From: Patescibacteria group bacterium
Lineage (GTDB): Bacteria; Patescibacteriota; Patescibacteriia; UBA11705; JABHMO01
Assembly (NCBI GenBank): GCA_018818405.1
Contig: JAHIRY010000027.1
Location: 1 to 41,764, forward strand
Reading direction: 5' to 3'
Length of the DNA: 41,764 nucleotides
Made by a program: the position numbers and the translations under genes. Within the stretch, counting starts at the first letter, position 1; each line of letters opens with the position of its first letter. The notes under the pieces are model-generated. The model did no database searches. It worked only from the letters and a program-made list of their open reading frames with translations, and was not told the DNA's origin. Shown here piece by piece: positions 32,303 through 41,187 of the stretch.

Positions 32303-33391
32303 TTAAACACTAAACCGAAAAACGCAAACATCGCCATCTTTCACTTCATAAATCTTTCCTTCCAGCCGAATCAAACCTTTTTCCTTTGCCGCCGGCTCGC
32401 TCCCGCTGTCCAGCAAATCCTTCCAGTTGATCACCTCGGCCGCGATAAATCCGCGCTCAAAATCGCCGTGAATAACGCCGGCCGCTTGCGGCGCTTTTGT
32501 TCCTCTTTTTATTGTCCACGCTTTTGTTTCCATTTCTCCTGTTGTGATAAAACTGATCAAATCCAAAATTTTATAAGCTTCCACAATTATTCTGTCCAGT
32601 CCGGTCATGCTGATTCCCGCTGACTCCAAATATTCTATCACTTCATCGGAATTAAGTTCCGCCAGCTCGGATTCCAGCTGCGCGCAAATCGGGATTACCA
32701 CCTCTTTTTTCAAAATCTCGATTTCAACCGGCTTATTCAATTCGCTTTCATCCACATTCAAAACATAAATCATCGGCTTTATTGTCAGCAAATTCAATTG
32801 TTTTAAAATCTTCATTTCATCTTCATCCAAATCAAACGTTCTCAACAATATTCCATTTTCCAAAGCCGGAATTATTTTTGTTTCCAGAAATTCCGCGGCT
32901 TTTCGGTCATCTTTTTCCGTTTTCAAGGCAGCTGTTTTTAATTTACTTTTCAATTTCGACAAATGCTTGCTCGCTGTTTCCAGATCAGCGAAAGCCAATT
33001 CAATATTTATCACTTCAACATCGCTCGCCGGATCGACTTTTCCCGCGACATGAATAATGTCGCCCGATTTGAAATCGCGAACAACCTGACAAATCGCGTC
33101 AACTTCTCGAATATTGGCGAGAAATTTATTTCCCAGACCTTCGCCTTTGTGCGCGCCTTTTACAATTCCCGCAATATCGATAAACTCGATCGCGGTTGGC
33201 ACGATTTTTTTTGATTTGGAAAATTCCGCCAATTTTGACAGCCGCTCATCCGGCACAGCCACAACGCCTTTATTCGGCTCAATCGTGCAAAAAGGATAAT
33301 TGGCAATATCAATTTGTTTTTTCGTTAATGCTTTGAATAATGTAGACTTGCCCACATTCGGCAGGCCGACTATTCCGATTGAAAATGACAT
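32303..33391 (-). CDS. ychF: Ribosome-binding ATPase YchF (Obg-like)
   Basis: 362 residues, the family length. G1 GLPNVGKST (9-17), switch region [11 protein letters not shown]3-type [20 protein letters not shown], the altered G4 typical of YchF (YVLNVDESE), and a C-terminal TGS domain ([42 protein letters not shown]). YchF prefers ATP to GTP and binds ribosomes; involved in stress response. No SD site; upstream is the GGTCTCC word array. Confidence 0.97.
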   Translation of the reverse strand: MSFSIGIVGLPNVGKSTLFKALTKKQIDIANYPFCTIEPNKGVVAVPDERLSKLAEFSKSKKIVPTAIEFIDIAGIVKGAHKGEGLGNKFLANIREVDAICQVVRDFKSGDIIHVAGKVDPASDVEVINIELAFADLETASKHLSKLKSKLKTAALKTEKDDRKAAEFLETKIIPALENGILLRTFDLDEDEMKILKQLNLLTIKPMIYVLNVDESELNKPVEIEILKKEVVIPICAQLESELAELNSDEVIEYLESAGISMTGLDRIIVEAYKILDLISFITTGEMETKAWTIKRGTKAPQAAGVIHGDFERGFIAAEVINWKDLLDSGSEPAAKEKGLIRLEGKIYEVKDGDVCVFRFSV

Positions 33392-33430
33392 AGATTTATT
33401 AGTATTAATCGTTACGACTATACGAAATTT

Positions 33431-33590
33431 CGGCTATCCGGCTATCCGGCTAGCAAAATATTGAAATTTATAATTTCCGGATCCACTGGTCTCCGGGTCT
33501 CCTGGTCCCCTGGTCCCCGGGTCTCCTGGTTCCCTGGTCTCCGGGTCTCCTGGTTCCCTGGTCTCCGGGTCTCCTGGTCCCCAGCTCCCC
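33431..33590 (-). repeat. GGAGACCAGG word array upstream of ychF
   Basis: Minus-strand reading: about ten units of 13-16 nt alternating GGGGACCAGGAGACC, CGGAGACCAGGGAACC and variants, then GGATCCGG and three GGATAGCCG words nearest ychF. Shares GGAACCAGG, ACCCGG and GGATAGCC words with the array after groEL. Confidence 0.85.
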
Positions 33591-33634
33591 TCGTTCACCG
33601 AAACATCAACTCCACCAATCTACCAGAAATCCAG

Positions 33635-33665
33635 CAAAAAGAAAAGACCGGAAATCCGGCTTTTC
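33635..33665 (-). terminator. Terminator of the PsbP-like gene
   Basis: Minus strand: AAAGCCGGA with TCCGGTCTTT (one bulge) followed by a T-rich tract, about 20 nt past the stop. Confidence 0.7.
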
Positions 33666-33684
33666 ATTGATGCACAGTCAAATC

Positions 33685-34575
33685 TTACTCGGTCAGCGCA
33701 AAAGTCGCGACAATTTCTTCAAATGTTTTCCTGGCGTCAAAATAACCGGTCAATTTTTTGTTTGCGATATTGAATGTCGCGCGATAAATTTTGTCTTCCG
33801 TTAAAATCATTATTGTCGGAATTTGATTGTTCGCTTCATCAACATTTATGTAATACAACATTTTTCCATCGTCAAAGTCATAAATGTCCAGCATTTCCAA
33901 TCCTGAAAACGCCGCATATTTCGCTCTGACCGTCATGTCTGACATTTCCGGATAATCCGACTCTATTATCACTGCGTTCAAAAAATCCGCTTGCCCTGTC
34001 GGCTGTAAATACACGATTTCCGAATCAATATTTTCTTTATCATTTGCTTTTATCAATGAACGAACCACTTCCCAATTTCTCGGATAATTAACAGTGAAAC
34101 TCAAATTTTCATCAGACAAAGCATTCCAATTCCCCGCATTCACCGAAGTGGGAATTTTCCTTGTTTTTTCGAATATATCAATCACCGCGGATTTGTTCGA
34201 AGCGCTCTCTTCTTCAAGGTTATTTGTTTTTTCTCGGAGATTGTTCAATTCCGCCTTCAAATCATTCACTTCCTGCTCCATGTTTTCCTTCACCAAATCT
34301 CCGCCCGCTTTTATTTCTCCGAATTTATCTTTTGTGTAGCCGACAAGAATTCCTATAATTCCCAGCGCGATTATGACAGCCACCGCTATGCTGAAAACTT
34401 TTGTTTCGCTTATCGATGTTTTTTTTCTCTCGGGAATTTCCCGCTTTTCCGGTTTTTCCATCTTGGCCGGTTTTGCCGGCTTCTCCGCTTTGCTCGCGGT
34501 TTTTCGGCTTCGTCTCTGTCGCGGCTTTTTCACTCCGCCGCTCTCCAATTCTTCTATTATATTTTCCAAAGCCAT
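33685..34575 (-). CDS. Membrane protein with coiled coil and PsbP-like outer domain
   Basis: 296 residues. A basic Lys/Pro/Ala-rich cytoplasmic start (residues 15-55), one membrane helix (about 59-80: VFSIAVAVIIALGIIGILVGY), a coiled coil (about 95-130), and a C-terminal domain opening with LSFTVNYPRNWEVV and closing with KKLTGYFDARKTFEEIVATF, the pattern of PsbP/Mog1-type small alpha/beta domains. Likely a surface-anchored binding protein. Divergent from pilB; the starts are about 130 nt apart. Confidence 0.7.
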   Translation of the reverse strand: MALENIIEELESGGVKKPRQRRSRKTASKAEKPAKPAKMEKPEKREIPERKKTSISETKVFSIAVAVIIALGIIGILVGYTKDKFGEIKAGGDLVKENMEQEVNDLKAELNNLREKTNNLEEESASNKSAVIDIFEKTRKIPTSVNAGNWNALSDENLSFTVNYPRNWEVVRSLIKANDKENIDSEIVYLQPTGQADFLNAVIIESDYPEMSDMTVRAKYAAFSGLEMLDIYDFDDGKMLYYINVDEANNQIPTIMILTEDKIYRATFNIANKKLTGYFDARKTFEEIVATFALTE

Positions 34576-34652
34576 ACGCGTTTTGATTACTTATTATCAA
34601 TAACATTTTAGCATCTTCAATTATTTTGGCAAATAAGTTTTTCCGCAATAAA

Positions 34653-34681
34653 TTGTATAACCGCGATAAAAAATGTATAAT
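34653..34681 (+). promoter_or_regulatory. Promoter of pilB
   Basis: TTGTAT (34653-34658), 17 nt, TATAAT (34676-34681), 25 nt before the ATG. Confidence 0.7.
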
Positions 34682-34706
34682 GCAATTATTGAAATAACAA
34701 AATCTT

Positions 34707-36464
34707 ATGGCAGACAGTCACCTATCAATCGAAGAATTATTATCAAAAAAAGCAAAAACCCAATTAAAAGGCGGAGCCGCTCCTGCCGCCGGCGCCGCGC
34801 CAACTTCCGATGAAGATGAATCAACGGGCGGGAAATTGGAAAAAAAATTGGAAAACATTCAAATCTCAGGAGCGGAAGCAAAAGTAAAAAGCGATGCTGA
34901 CGCGCTCGGACTTCCATATCTTGATCTAACTGCATTTCCCATGAGCGAGGAAGCGCTGAAAACCATTCCGGAAAATGTTTGCCGGGAAAATAATTTGATT
35001 TGTTTTGTAAATACGGGCGAAGAATTTCGGCTGGCCTCAACCGATCCGAAAAATCCCAAAATTGAAGAAATCAAACACAGCCTCGAAGATTCTCTTCATT
35101 CAAAAGGCGCGCTGTACCTGATTTCAAAACGCAGTCTGGAAAAAGCGCTGAAACAATATGCAAGGCTGCCGAAACTAAAAGCCGCCCCAAAAGGAGTTGA
35201 AGTGAGCGCCGAAGAAATGGAAAAATTCAAATCAATTGTCACCAATTTCAAACAATTGGATGAATATATCAAAAAAGTTAATGTCACCGAATTGGTAACT
35301 CTTATTATCGCGGCCGCGGTTCAGGCGAATTCTTCCGACATTCATATTGAAGCCGAAGAAAATGATGTTAAAGTCAGATTTCGCGTTGACGGAATTTTGC
35401 ATGATGCCGCGTCAATCGACAAAGCTCTCTGGCCGAAAATAATTTCCAGAATAAAACTGCTTTCAGGTTTGAAACTTAATATCACGGAAAAACCGCAAGA
35501 CGGCAGATTCAGCATCAAAATGACTGAAGGAAAAATGGATGTCCGCGTATCCTGCACTCCGATCACTTGGGGCGAGAGCGTTGTTATGAGATTGCTAAAG
35601 GCTTCTTCAACTTCTCTGACATTTGAAGATCTGGGAATTATCGGCAAAGCTTATGCTGAACTGAAAACGCAAACGGAACGGCCGAACGGAATGATTATCA
35701 CCACCGGTCCGACCGGATCCGGAAAAACGACAACTCTTTACGCGATTTTAAATAAGTTGAATACGGAAGGAATAAAAATTTTCACGCTGGAAGATCCGGT
35801 GGAATACAAACTCGAAGGAATAAATCAAAGCCAGATCGATCACAGCAAAGGATATTCATTTGCCGACGGACTAAGATCGATCCTGCGCCAAGATCCTGAT
35901 ATTGTCATGGTCGGAGAAATGCGCGATCTCGAAACAGCGGAAACCGCAATAAACTCGGCGCTCACCGGACATCTGGTGCTTTCCACCATTCACACCAACA
36001 GCGCGGCCGGCGCAATTCCAAGATTTCTGGCGCTCGGAGTAAAACCGTTTCTTCTGGCACCCGCATTGAACATTGTCATGGGTCAGCGATTGGTGAGAAA
36101 AATTTGTCAGGAATGCAAACAAGAAGTTCAACTGGATCCGGAAAAATTAAAAAGAGCGACTGAACTTTTATCCGCCATTCCGGAAAAACATCCTGATCGG
36201 CCGGATCTGAGCAAACTTGTATTCTATGAATCAAAAGGCTGCAAAACCTGCAATGATATCGGATACAAAGGACGGCTGGGAATTTATGAAATTATGATTC
36301 TCTCTCCGGAAATAGAAAAACTAATCTCAGTGGAAAATGTTTCGGAAAATGATATTCAAAACGAAGCGATCAAAGGCGGAATGATTACAATGGCGCAAGA
36401 CGGATTGCTAAAAGCGCTCAAAGGAATAACTTCGGTGGATGAAATCTTCAGAGTCAGCGAATAA
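34707..36464 (+). CDS. pilB: Type IV pilus assembly / type II secretion ATPase (PilB/GspE)
   Basis: 585 residues. N-terminal MshEN-type region (about 55-150: LGLPYLDLTAFPMSEEALKTIPE), then the ATPase: DIHIEAEENDVKVRFRVDG, Walker A TGPTGSGKTTTLYA (about 332-345), Asp box, Walker B ILRQDPDIVMVGEMRD, His box LVLSTIHTNSA. A C4 zinc module, CQECK ... CKTCND, sits before the C-terminal end. It powers pilin polymerisation at the inner face of the membrane. An Ala-rich linker at residues 24-36 is extra. Other pil genes are not in the window. Confidence 0.95.
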   Translation: MADSHLSIEELLSKKAKTQLKGGAAPAAGAAPTSDEDESTGGKLEKKLENIQISGAEAKVKSDADALGLPYLDLTAFPMSEEALKTIPENVCRENNLICFVNTGEEFRLASTDPKNPKIEEIKHSLEDSLHSKGALYLISKRSLEKALKQYARLPKLKAAPKGVEVSAEEMEKFKSIVTNFKQLDEYIKKVNVTELVTLIIAAAVQANSSDIHIEAEENDVKVRFRVDGILHDAASIDKALWPKIISRIKLLSGLKLNITEKPQDGRFSIKMTEGKMDVRVSCTPITWGESVVMRLLKASSTSLTFEDLGIIGKAYAELKTQTERPNGMIITTGPTGSGKTTTLYAILNKLNTEGIKIFTLEDPVEYKLEGINQSQIDHSKGYSFADGLRSILRQDPDIVMVGEMRDLETAETAINSALTGHLVLSTIHTNSAAGAIPRFLALGVKPFLLAPALNIVMGQRLVRKICQECKQEVQLDPEKLKRATELLSAIPEKHPDRPDLSKLVFYESKGCKTCNDIGYKGRLGIYEIMILSPEIEKLISVENVSENDIQNEAIKGGMITMAQDGLLKALKGITSVDEIFRVSE

Positions 36465-36475
36465 TCAGACAAAAC

Positions 36476-36503
36476 AAAAAAGAGCTTTTCAAAGCTCTTT
36501 TTT
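36476..36503 (+). terminator. Intrinsic terminator after pilB
   Basis: Stem AAAAGAGCTTT with AAAGCTCTTTT, 2-nt-plus loop, T run. Confidence 0.9.
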
Positions 36504-36513
36504 ATTTTCATTC

Positions 36514-36541
36514 TTGACAACCCCGTAAATCGTGCTATTCT
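36514..36541 (+). promoter_or_regulatory. Extended -10 promoter of the DksA-like gene
   Basis: TTGACA (36514-36519), 16 nt, TATTCT (36536-36541) with TGC before it. Confidence 0.75.
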
Positions 36542-36593
36542 ATATTATTGTTTGTTCATTACCCCACAACGAACAAAGGCGGAGGAGGCAATA

Positions 36594-36977
36594 ATGCGGA
36601 ATGACTTTCGGGAAAAAATCCAAGTGCTCAGCGACAAAGCAAATGATCTTCGTCGAAAACTTGATGATCCCTACCGCCATGAAACTCATAGACTGTTCAT
36701 GCTCAGTCAATTGAAACAAGTGTCAATCGCCCTGCTAAAAATTCGTATAACTCCTGCAGCTTACGGATCATGCGAGAAATGCGAGGAACTCATCGAGGAG
36801 GCTCGGCTCGCAATTATTCCGGAAGCTCAATTCTGCGTTGATTGCGCGGAAGAGCAAGAAAAACTTCAGCGAAAGACGGCGCCCGAACTGACCGATCTGG
36901 CGAAAGACTGCGAAACATTTTCTCCGGAAGATCCGCATGAAAACATCGTGGCTCGATTCAAAGCGGCGGAGGTGTAA
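36594..36977 (+). CDS. DksA/TraR-like C4 zinc finger protein
   Basis: 127 residues from the ATG at 36594 (GGAGGAGG lies 6 nt upstream). Coiled-coil N-terminus (REKIQVLSDKANDLRRKL; MLSQLKQVSIALLKI), then the zinc finger YGSCEKC (C60, C63) ... RLAIIPEAQFCVDC (C81, C84), as in DksA/TraR proteins that enter the RNA polymerase secondary channel. The coiled-coil tip lacks a clear D-x-x-D-x-A motif, so polymerase activity is not assured. A 40-residue acidic tail follows. The next gene overlaps at the SD. Confidence 0.75.
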   Translation: MRNDFREKIQVLSDKANDLRRKLDDPYRHETHRLFMLSQLKQVSIALLKIRITPAAYGSCEKCEELIEEARLAIIPEAQFCVDCAEEQEKLQRKTAPELTDLAKDCETFSPEDPHENIVARFKAAEV

Positions 36978-36978
36978 G

Positions 36979-37248
36979 ATGTCAAGGGGGGAAGAAATCA
37001 TTCAACTTGCGGTCCAATCGCTCGGACAAATGCAACCGGATATTCCCATTGATTTGGCGCTGGCAACATTGATTCCGCTGTGGCAAGACTATGTCCGGCA
37101 GATCATGCCCGGCAACCTGCGCGAACAGTTTGAAAGAATCGAATGTGTTAGAAAAAAAATTGAATTCTGCGATCAAGGCGATCCGCAATTCAGACTGACC
37201 GCATTCTGGCGGATTTCTCTCCAGCGCTACATTCAGACTTTCAACTAG
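36979..37248 (+). CDS. Unknown small protein, coupled to the DksA-like gene
   Basis: 89 residues. The ATG starts 1 nt after the previous stop and its SD (GGAGG) lies inside the previous gene's last codons, so translation is coupled. Sequence MSRGEEIIQLAVQSLGQMQP, then IDLALATLIPLWQDYVRQIM is helical; no domain recognised. Confidence 0.65.
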   Translation: MSRGEEIIQLAVQSLGQMQPDIPIDLALATLIPLWQDYVRQIMPGNLREQFERIECVRKKIEFCDQGDPQFRLTAFWRISLQRYIQTFN

Positions 37249-37264
37249 AAAGTCAAAAAAAATT

Positions 37265-37290
37265 GACCGGGTTCACAATCCGGTCTTTTT
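37265..37290 (+). terminator. Intrinsic terminator after the DksA-like pair
   Basis: GACCGG (37265-37270) with CCGGTC (37280-37285), 9-nt loop, T-rich tract. Confidence 0.88.
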
Positions 37291-37361
37291 CTTTTCATCA
37301 GATGAACTAAATGTTAAAATTAGTTCAAATTCCATGTAATTATTCAACAAACTGCAAATAC

Positions 37362-37388
37362 TTGACATAATCAAATATTTATTATAAT
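37362..37388 (+). promoter_or_regulatory. Promoter of the 57-residue gene
   Basis: TTGACA (37362-37367) and TATAAT (37383-37388) with a short 15-nt spacer. Confidence 0.5.
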
Positions 37389-37421
37389 CTTAATTCTCCA
37401 CTCAAAAAAAGGAAGATCACC

Positions 37422-37595
37422 ATGAAAGCAACAGAATTAACCAAAACCCAAAAGGAGTATTTCGAACTGCTGACGGCAATCGCCGCTGAACGAGGATTGA
37501 CGATTCAGATCAGAAATCAAAAGATTCTGTGGAGGAGCCGTAAAACCGGAAGATTCGTCACGTGGTCTTCCATCAACATTTTGTCCAAAAAATAA
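37422..37595 (+). CDS. Unknown 57-residue basic protein
   Basis: MKATELTKTQKEYFELLTAI, then AAERGLTIQIRNQKILWRSR and KTGRFVTWSSINILSKK. An SD-like AAAGGAAGA precedes the ATG, its own promoter lies upstream and a terminator overlaps the stop, so it is a complete transcription unit despite its small size. Helix plus two strands; may bind nucleic acid given its charge. No family recognised. Confidence 0.6.
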   Translation: MKATELTKTQKEYFELLTAIAAERGLTIQIRNQKILWRSRKTGRFVTWSSINILSKK

Positions 37596-37634
37596 AACAG
37601 AGCCCTTGCAACAAGAGCTCTGTATTATTTTAAA
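37594..37634. terminator. Bidirectional terminator
   Basis: ACAGAGC (37597-37603) with GCTCTGT (37617-37623), inner CTTG/CAAG, A/T-rich flanks; shared by the 37422 (+) and 37640 (-) genes. Confidence 0.8.
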
Positions 37635-37639
37635 AAACT

Positions 37640-38995
37640 TTATTGAAACAACTTCAAAGAGAAAACTAATTTATTAATTGTTGATATTGGAATTTGTTCC
37701 TTTGTCACCACATTTGAAATGAAATTTTTTACCGAAGAAGTGGTGGCCGCTCCCAGATTTATTGACTTCAACAGAAAGATACTTATCAAATCCACTTTAA
37801 AATTTTCGCCTCCGGGAACATGCATTTGCATTATCTGATGAAAACCTTCTTTCAAAATATCAGTATCTTTTTCCGCACTTTCAAAAATTTTCTCCAAAAA
37901 GTTTTTCCAAATCAGATTGAATCTTTGATTTTTTCCGATCCTTTCTTCCAACTTTCTCAATTCTTGTTTTTTTCGCTCGACTTCCACATCAACCTTCTCA
38001 TTTTTTGTTATTGCAAACTGTCTCATAATGCGTATAACGGCTCGGTCATCAATAAATCTTTTTGTCGCACCCAAATAACATTCTTGCGGCGGCTCTGTAC
38101 CTTCGAAAACAGTGGATGATCCGAAATCAATAATATATCCTTGATAACTTTTTTCAGACGGACCTTCCTTTTCCTCAATCATAAAATTTCTTTGATGCGC
38201 ATCGCGCCAGCAAACTCCATTTTCATGCAGCGCATTGATTGCCGCGTTATACTGATCCAACAATTCCCGAGGAAAACGAAATTCTTTTCTTTCCAAATAT
38301 TGATAAAGCAATTCTTCATTTTTATTGTAAACTTTTTCCTCCTCAATACTTTTCGCTTCTCTCGTTTTGCCCTTTCCTCCCGGGTCGCTGAAACCGAGAG
38401 CCATTCCGACATTTTCATGCAATTCGGAAAAACTCAATTGATCCACAGCTGAAACAAGATGCCGCAATCGCGAATGCGTCTTTACCACCGCTCGATATAA
38501 ATAATTCGCCAGATCAACTCCGGGAATAAAATCCATCAAAATTATTTCCGCTCGACCCGGAGCGCTCTTTAATCCTCTGTTCATCAGGAAATCTTGAGTC
38601 GCTTTTGTCAACGAAATATCTCTGAACAAAATCGGATTCGCAACTTTCGCGATCGAACCGGAAGTTTTATTGATAATATCAAAAGCTCTTTTCTGCATTT
38701 CAAATTCATGTTTTCCCGCACCCGGCCGATAAACTTTCAAAACTTTAACAACGCCAGTACCTTCAATCGACAATCCGAATTCCCGCAGAACCTCACCGAA
38801 CTCAACACCCATATCATCACTTACTTTGTCAAAATCAACCAGAAAAACCACACCATTGTTGCCTTCATTTATTTTTTCCGCGTACTTCACCAAAATCAAT
38901 TCCATCTGAGCATCCAGGGCTTTTTCTTTTTCAGATGAAACCGCTTCTTCAACAGCCGGTATTACCGGCGCTCCGGTTATTTTTTTCTCTGCCAT
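37640..38995 (-). CDS. Protein-kinase-like protein downstream of tsaE
   Basis: 451 residues. Gly-rich loop INEGNNGVVFLVDF (43-55), strand VVKVLKVYR with Lys (K84/K87), hinge-like IILMDFIPGVDL (151-162), catalytic loop CWRDAHQRNFMI (D265, N270; HRD reads WRD) and IIDFGSS (D290). All catalytic residues of a kinase are therefore present. There is an insertion between hinge and catalytic loop and a long helical C-terminus. It starts 5 nt after tsaE ends, so it is probably co-transcribed with it. The link to the t6A pathway is only positional. Confidence 0.7.
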   Translation of the reverse strand: MAEKKITGAPVIPAVEEAVSSEKEKALDAQMELILVKYAEKINEGNNGVVFLVDFDKVSDDMGVEFGEVLREFGLSIEGTGVVKVLKVYRPGAGKHEFEMQKRAFDIINKTSGSIAKVANPILFRDISLTKATQDFLMNRGLKSAPGRAEIILMDFIPGVDLANYLYRAVVKTHSRLRHLVSAVDQLSFSELHENVGMALGFSDPGGKGKTREAKSIEEEKVYNKNEELLYQYLERKEFRFPRELLDQYNAAINALHENGVCWRDAHQRNFMIEEKEGPSEKSYQGYIIDFGSSTVFEGTEPPQECYLGATKRFIDDRAVIRIMRQFAITKNEKVDVEVERKKQELRKLEERIGKNQRFNLIWKNFLEKIFESAEKDTDILKEGFHQIMQMHVPGGENFKVDLISIFLLKSINLGAATTSSVKNFISNVVTKEQIPISTINKLVFSLKLFQ

Positions 38996-39000
38996 AATTT

Positions 39001-39435
39001 TTAAGTAATAATTATTTCTCTGGTATTTTCATCCAGATCGTTAAATTTTATTTTTTTCATTCTAATTTTTCCTTTCCGCAAATAATCTTCCAGCCCGGCG
39101 CCCCATTCCACGAAACAAACACAATCATCGCGTCCGAAATATTCCAAAGCTCCGATATTTTCCAAATCATTAATATCCAATCCGCGATAAGTGTCAATGT
39201 GGATCAAATTTTTTATTTTCAAATGTTTGCTGATTTTATAAATCTTCATAATCACAAAAGTCGGACTGGTAATATTTTTCCTCAGATCAAATCCAACGGC
39301 AACGCCTTTCACAAAAGTGGTTTTTCCCGCACCCAAATCTCCGACCAACAAAATAACTTCGCCGCCTTTCAAACGCGCGGCGAATTTTTTCCCTTGCATT
39401 ATTGTTCCTTTTTCGCTTTTTGTAATTATTTTCAT
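39001..39435 (-). CDS. tsaE: tRNA t6A biosynthesis ATPase TsaE
   Basis: 144 residues. Walker A VGDLGAGKTTFVKG, TSPTFVIMKIY, HIDTYRG and CFVEWGAGLEDYL are all family signatures. With TsaB/TsaC/TsaD it makes the N6-threonylcarbamoyl group of A37 in ANN-decoding tRNAs. Its ATG directly abuts a composite repeat (GCTAATCAGCTAAAA-ATG) with no SD site. Spaced 291 nt from tsaD, same strand. Confidence 0.95.
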   Translation of the reverse strand: MKIITKSEKGTIMQGKKFAARLKGGEVILLVGDLGAGKTTFVKGVAVGFDLRKNITSPTFVIMKIYKISKHLKIKNLIHIDTYRGLDINDLENIGALEYFGRDDCVCFVEWGAGLEDYLRKGKIRMKKIKFNDLDENTREIIIT

Positions 39436-39436
39436 T

Positions 39437-39724
39437 TTTAGCTGATTAGCTGATTAGCTTCTTCCCGCCGCGGGCGGGATAAATAGCTTTTTAGCTAGTT
39501 TAAAACTTTACGACTGATTTATATGTTAGGTGGCAACACCGCAGGTGCGAGGCAGGCGAATTATCTTTTCGTAATCATAATTTATCAGTTGCTTGGGATT
39601 TATAATTTGGAATTTAAAAATTGTTTAGGATTTCGTATTTCAAATTTCGGATTAAATATTTTGCTACATGCTACATGTTATGTGCTACATGATTAGTGCT
39701 CCTTGTTCCTTGCTAATTACTCCC
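39437..39724 (-). repeat. Composite intergenic repeat between tsaD and tsaE
   Basis: Minus-strand reading: GGAACAAGGAGCAC, GTAGCACATAACATGTAGC words, ATCCGAAATTTGAAATACG, AAATTCCAAATTATAAATCC, AATTCGCCTGCCTCGC, CTGCGGTGTTGCCACC, TAAATCAGTCGTAAAG, AACTAGCTAAAAAGCT, an inserted GC palindrome CCCGCCCGCGGCGGG, then three GCTAATCA units touching the tsaE ATG. No gene inside. Confidence 0.85.
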
Positions 39725-39726
39725 TG

Positions 39727-40788
39727 TCACTCAACCAACTCCCAATTCGGATCAGCTGTCAATTCTTCCGGAACAATAAAATCTTTTCCCTTCGCGTGAA
39801 AATATCCGGCGATCGCAATCATTGCCGCATTGTCTCCGGTCATTTCCATTAAAGGCGTTAACAATTTCGCTCGAGGCAATTCCTCGGCAACCGCGGATTC
39901 CAACGATTCCCGCAAAGCCTTGTTCGCGCTGACGCCTCCGCCCAAAACTATTGTTTTCGCTTTGTTCGCCTGTGCGGCGCGCATTGTCTTCGAAACAAGA
40001 CATTCGACAACAGCATTTTGAAATTCAACCGCCAACTCGCGGCGCGCTCTTTCCAATTGTTTCTTGTTTAAACTTAATTTCAAATCTCGCCACTTGTACA
40101 AAACAGCTGTCTTCAATCCGGAAAAACTGAAATTGAAATTATCGGAATTCAACATTGGCCGCGGCAGTTTAATATTAAATTCGCTTGTACGTCCGTCCAA
40201 CTTGTCCGCTTCATTTGAAATCGCCGGTCCGCCGGGATAACCCAGATCCATAATTTTCGCCGCTTTGTCAAAAGCTTCGCCTGCCGCGTCATCACGCGTT
40301 TCACCGATCAATTTGTATTTCAAAAAATCTTTCATCAAAATAATCTGCGAATGACCGCCGGAAACAACCAACGCAATGGCGGGAAATCGAATTTTTTGTT
40401 CTGCATCATTCTTGCCAGCGAACACGGAATACAAATGTCCCTCAATATGATTCGTTCTAATCAATGGTTTATGCAAAACCATTGCCAAAGTTTTCGCTGT
40501 TTCCACGCCAATCAAAAGAGAACTCATCAATCCGGGACCGGCGCAAACGGCAATGCAATCAACATTTTCTATTTTTACTTTTGCATTTTCCAATGCACTC
40601 TCGATAATCGGCAAAATTTTCTGAATATGCAACCGCGCCGCCACCTCGGGAACAACTCCGCCGTATTTCGCATGCGTTTTTACCTGAGATGCAACAACGT
40701 TTGATACAACCTGAAAACATCCATTGTCCGCTCGAACAATGGAAGCCGCTGTTTCATCGCAGGATGTTTCGATTCCCAGTATTATCAT
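39727..40788 (-). CDS. tsaD: tRNA N6-adenosine threonylcarbamoyltransferase TsaD
   Basis: 353 residues. ILGIETSCDETAAS start, iron-ligand motif NHIEGHLYS, VVSGGHSQI, GETRDDAAGEAFDKAAKIMDLGYPGGP, FSGLKTAVL, LGGGVSANKALR and MTGDNAAMIAIAG: complete and canonical Kae1/TsaD. Transfers the threonylcarbamoyl group to A37. No SD site. Confidence 0.97.
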   Translation of the reverse strand: MIILGIETSCDETAASIVRADNGCFQVVSNVVASQVKTHAKYGGVVPEVAARLHIQKILPIIESALENAKVKIENVDCIAVCAGPGLMSSLLIGVETAKTLAMVLHKPLIRTNHIEGHLYSVFAGKNDAEQKIRFPAIALVVSGGHSQIILMKDFLKYKLIGETRDDAAGEAFDKAAKIMDLGYPGGPAISNEADKLDGRTSEFNIKLPRPMLNSDNFNFSFSGLKTAVLYKWRDLKLSLNKKQLERARRELAVEFQNAVVECLVSKTMRAAQANKAKTIVLGGGVSANKALRESLESAVAEELPRAKLLTPLMEMTGDNAAMIAIAGYFHAKGKDFIVPEELTADPNWELVE

Positions 40789-40851
40789 AATTATTCAACA
40801 ATTCTAAAATCATTTTCTCATTTTTTTTGACAAAAGTAAACTCAAAAACAT

Positions 40852-40880
40852 TTGACTTATCATATTTAATTTGTTATTAT
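40852..40880 (+). promoter_or_regulatory. Promoter of tRNA-Glu
   Basis: TTGACT (40852-40857), 17 nt, TATTAT (40875-40880). Confidence 0.7.
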
Positions 40881-40936
40881 TTTTCTCGTTCAGTCATCTC
40901 GAAAAAAACGGTTTCTTAATTTCAAGATCAAATCAA

Positions 40937-41011
40937 GCCGCCATCGTCTAGGGGTTAGGACACCAGGTTTTCATCCTGGTAACCGGAGTTCGAGTCTCCG
41001 TGGCGGTACCA
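40937..41011 (+). tRNA. tRNA-Glu (anticodon TTC)
   Basis: Acceptor GCCGCCA pairs with TGGCGGT, anticodon stem CCAGG/CCTGG with loop TTTTCAT (anticodon TTC), T arm CGGAG-TTCGAGT-CTCCG, discriminator A, encoded CCA. 75 nt including CCA. Own promoter and terminator. Confidence 0.96.
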
Positions 41012-41043
41012 AAAAAGCATTATCGAAAGATAATGTTTTTTTG
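41012..41043 (+). terminator. Intrinsic terminator after tRNA-Glu
   Basis: CATTATC (41018-41024) with GATAATG (41029-41035), GAAA loop, T7. Confidence 0.92.
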
Positions 41044-41113
41044 TTTTACTGAAAAAACATCTAATTGCTTTCAATATTCCAAAAATCGCCAACACATCAT
41101 TTAGCTGCTGCCA

Positions 41114-41140
41114 TTGACAAAACCGCGGCTGTAATATAAT
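41114..41140 (+). promoter_or_regulatory. Promoter of the 144-residue gene
   Basis: TTGACA (41114-41119) and TATAAT (41135-41140), 15-nt spacer, like the promoter at 37362. Confidence 0.5.
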
Positions 41141-41187
41141 ATTCAAAGTAATCGCCAGGTCATTCTCAGCAGACACAAGGAGCAGAC

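Noticed and set aside
33431-33590. CRISPR array
   Set aside because: Units are 13-16 nt without distinct spacers, and no cas gene is present. No other array with regular spacers was seen in the window.
33461-33670. 69-codon plus-strand ORF with VSWFPGLRVSW repeats
   Set aside because: It is a direct translation of the GGTCTCC/CCTGG word array; the repeats are at DNA level.
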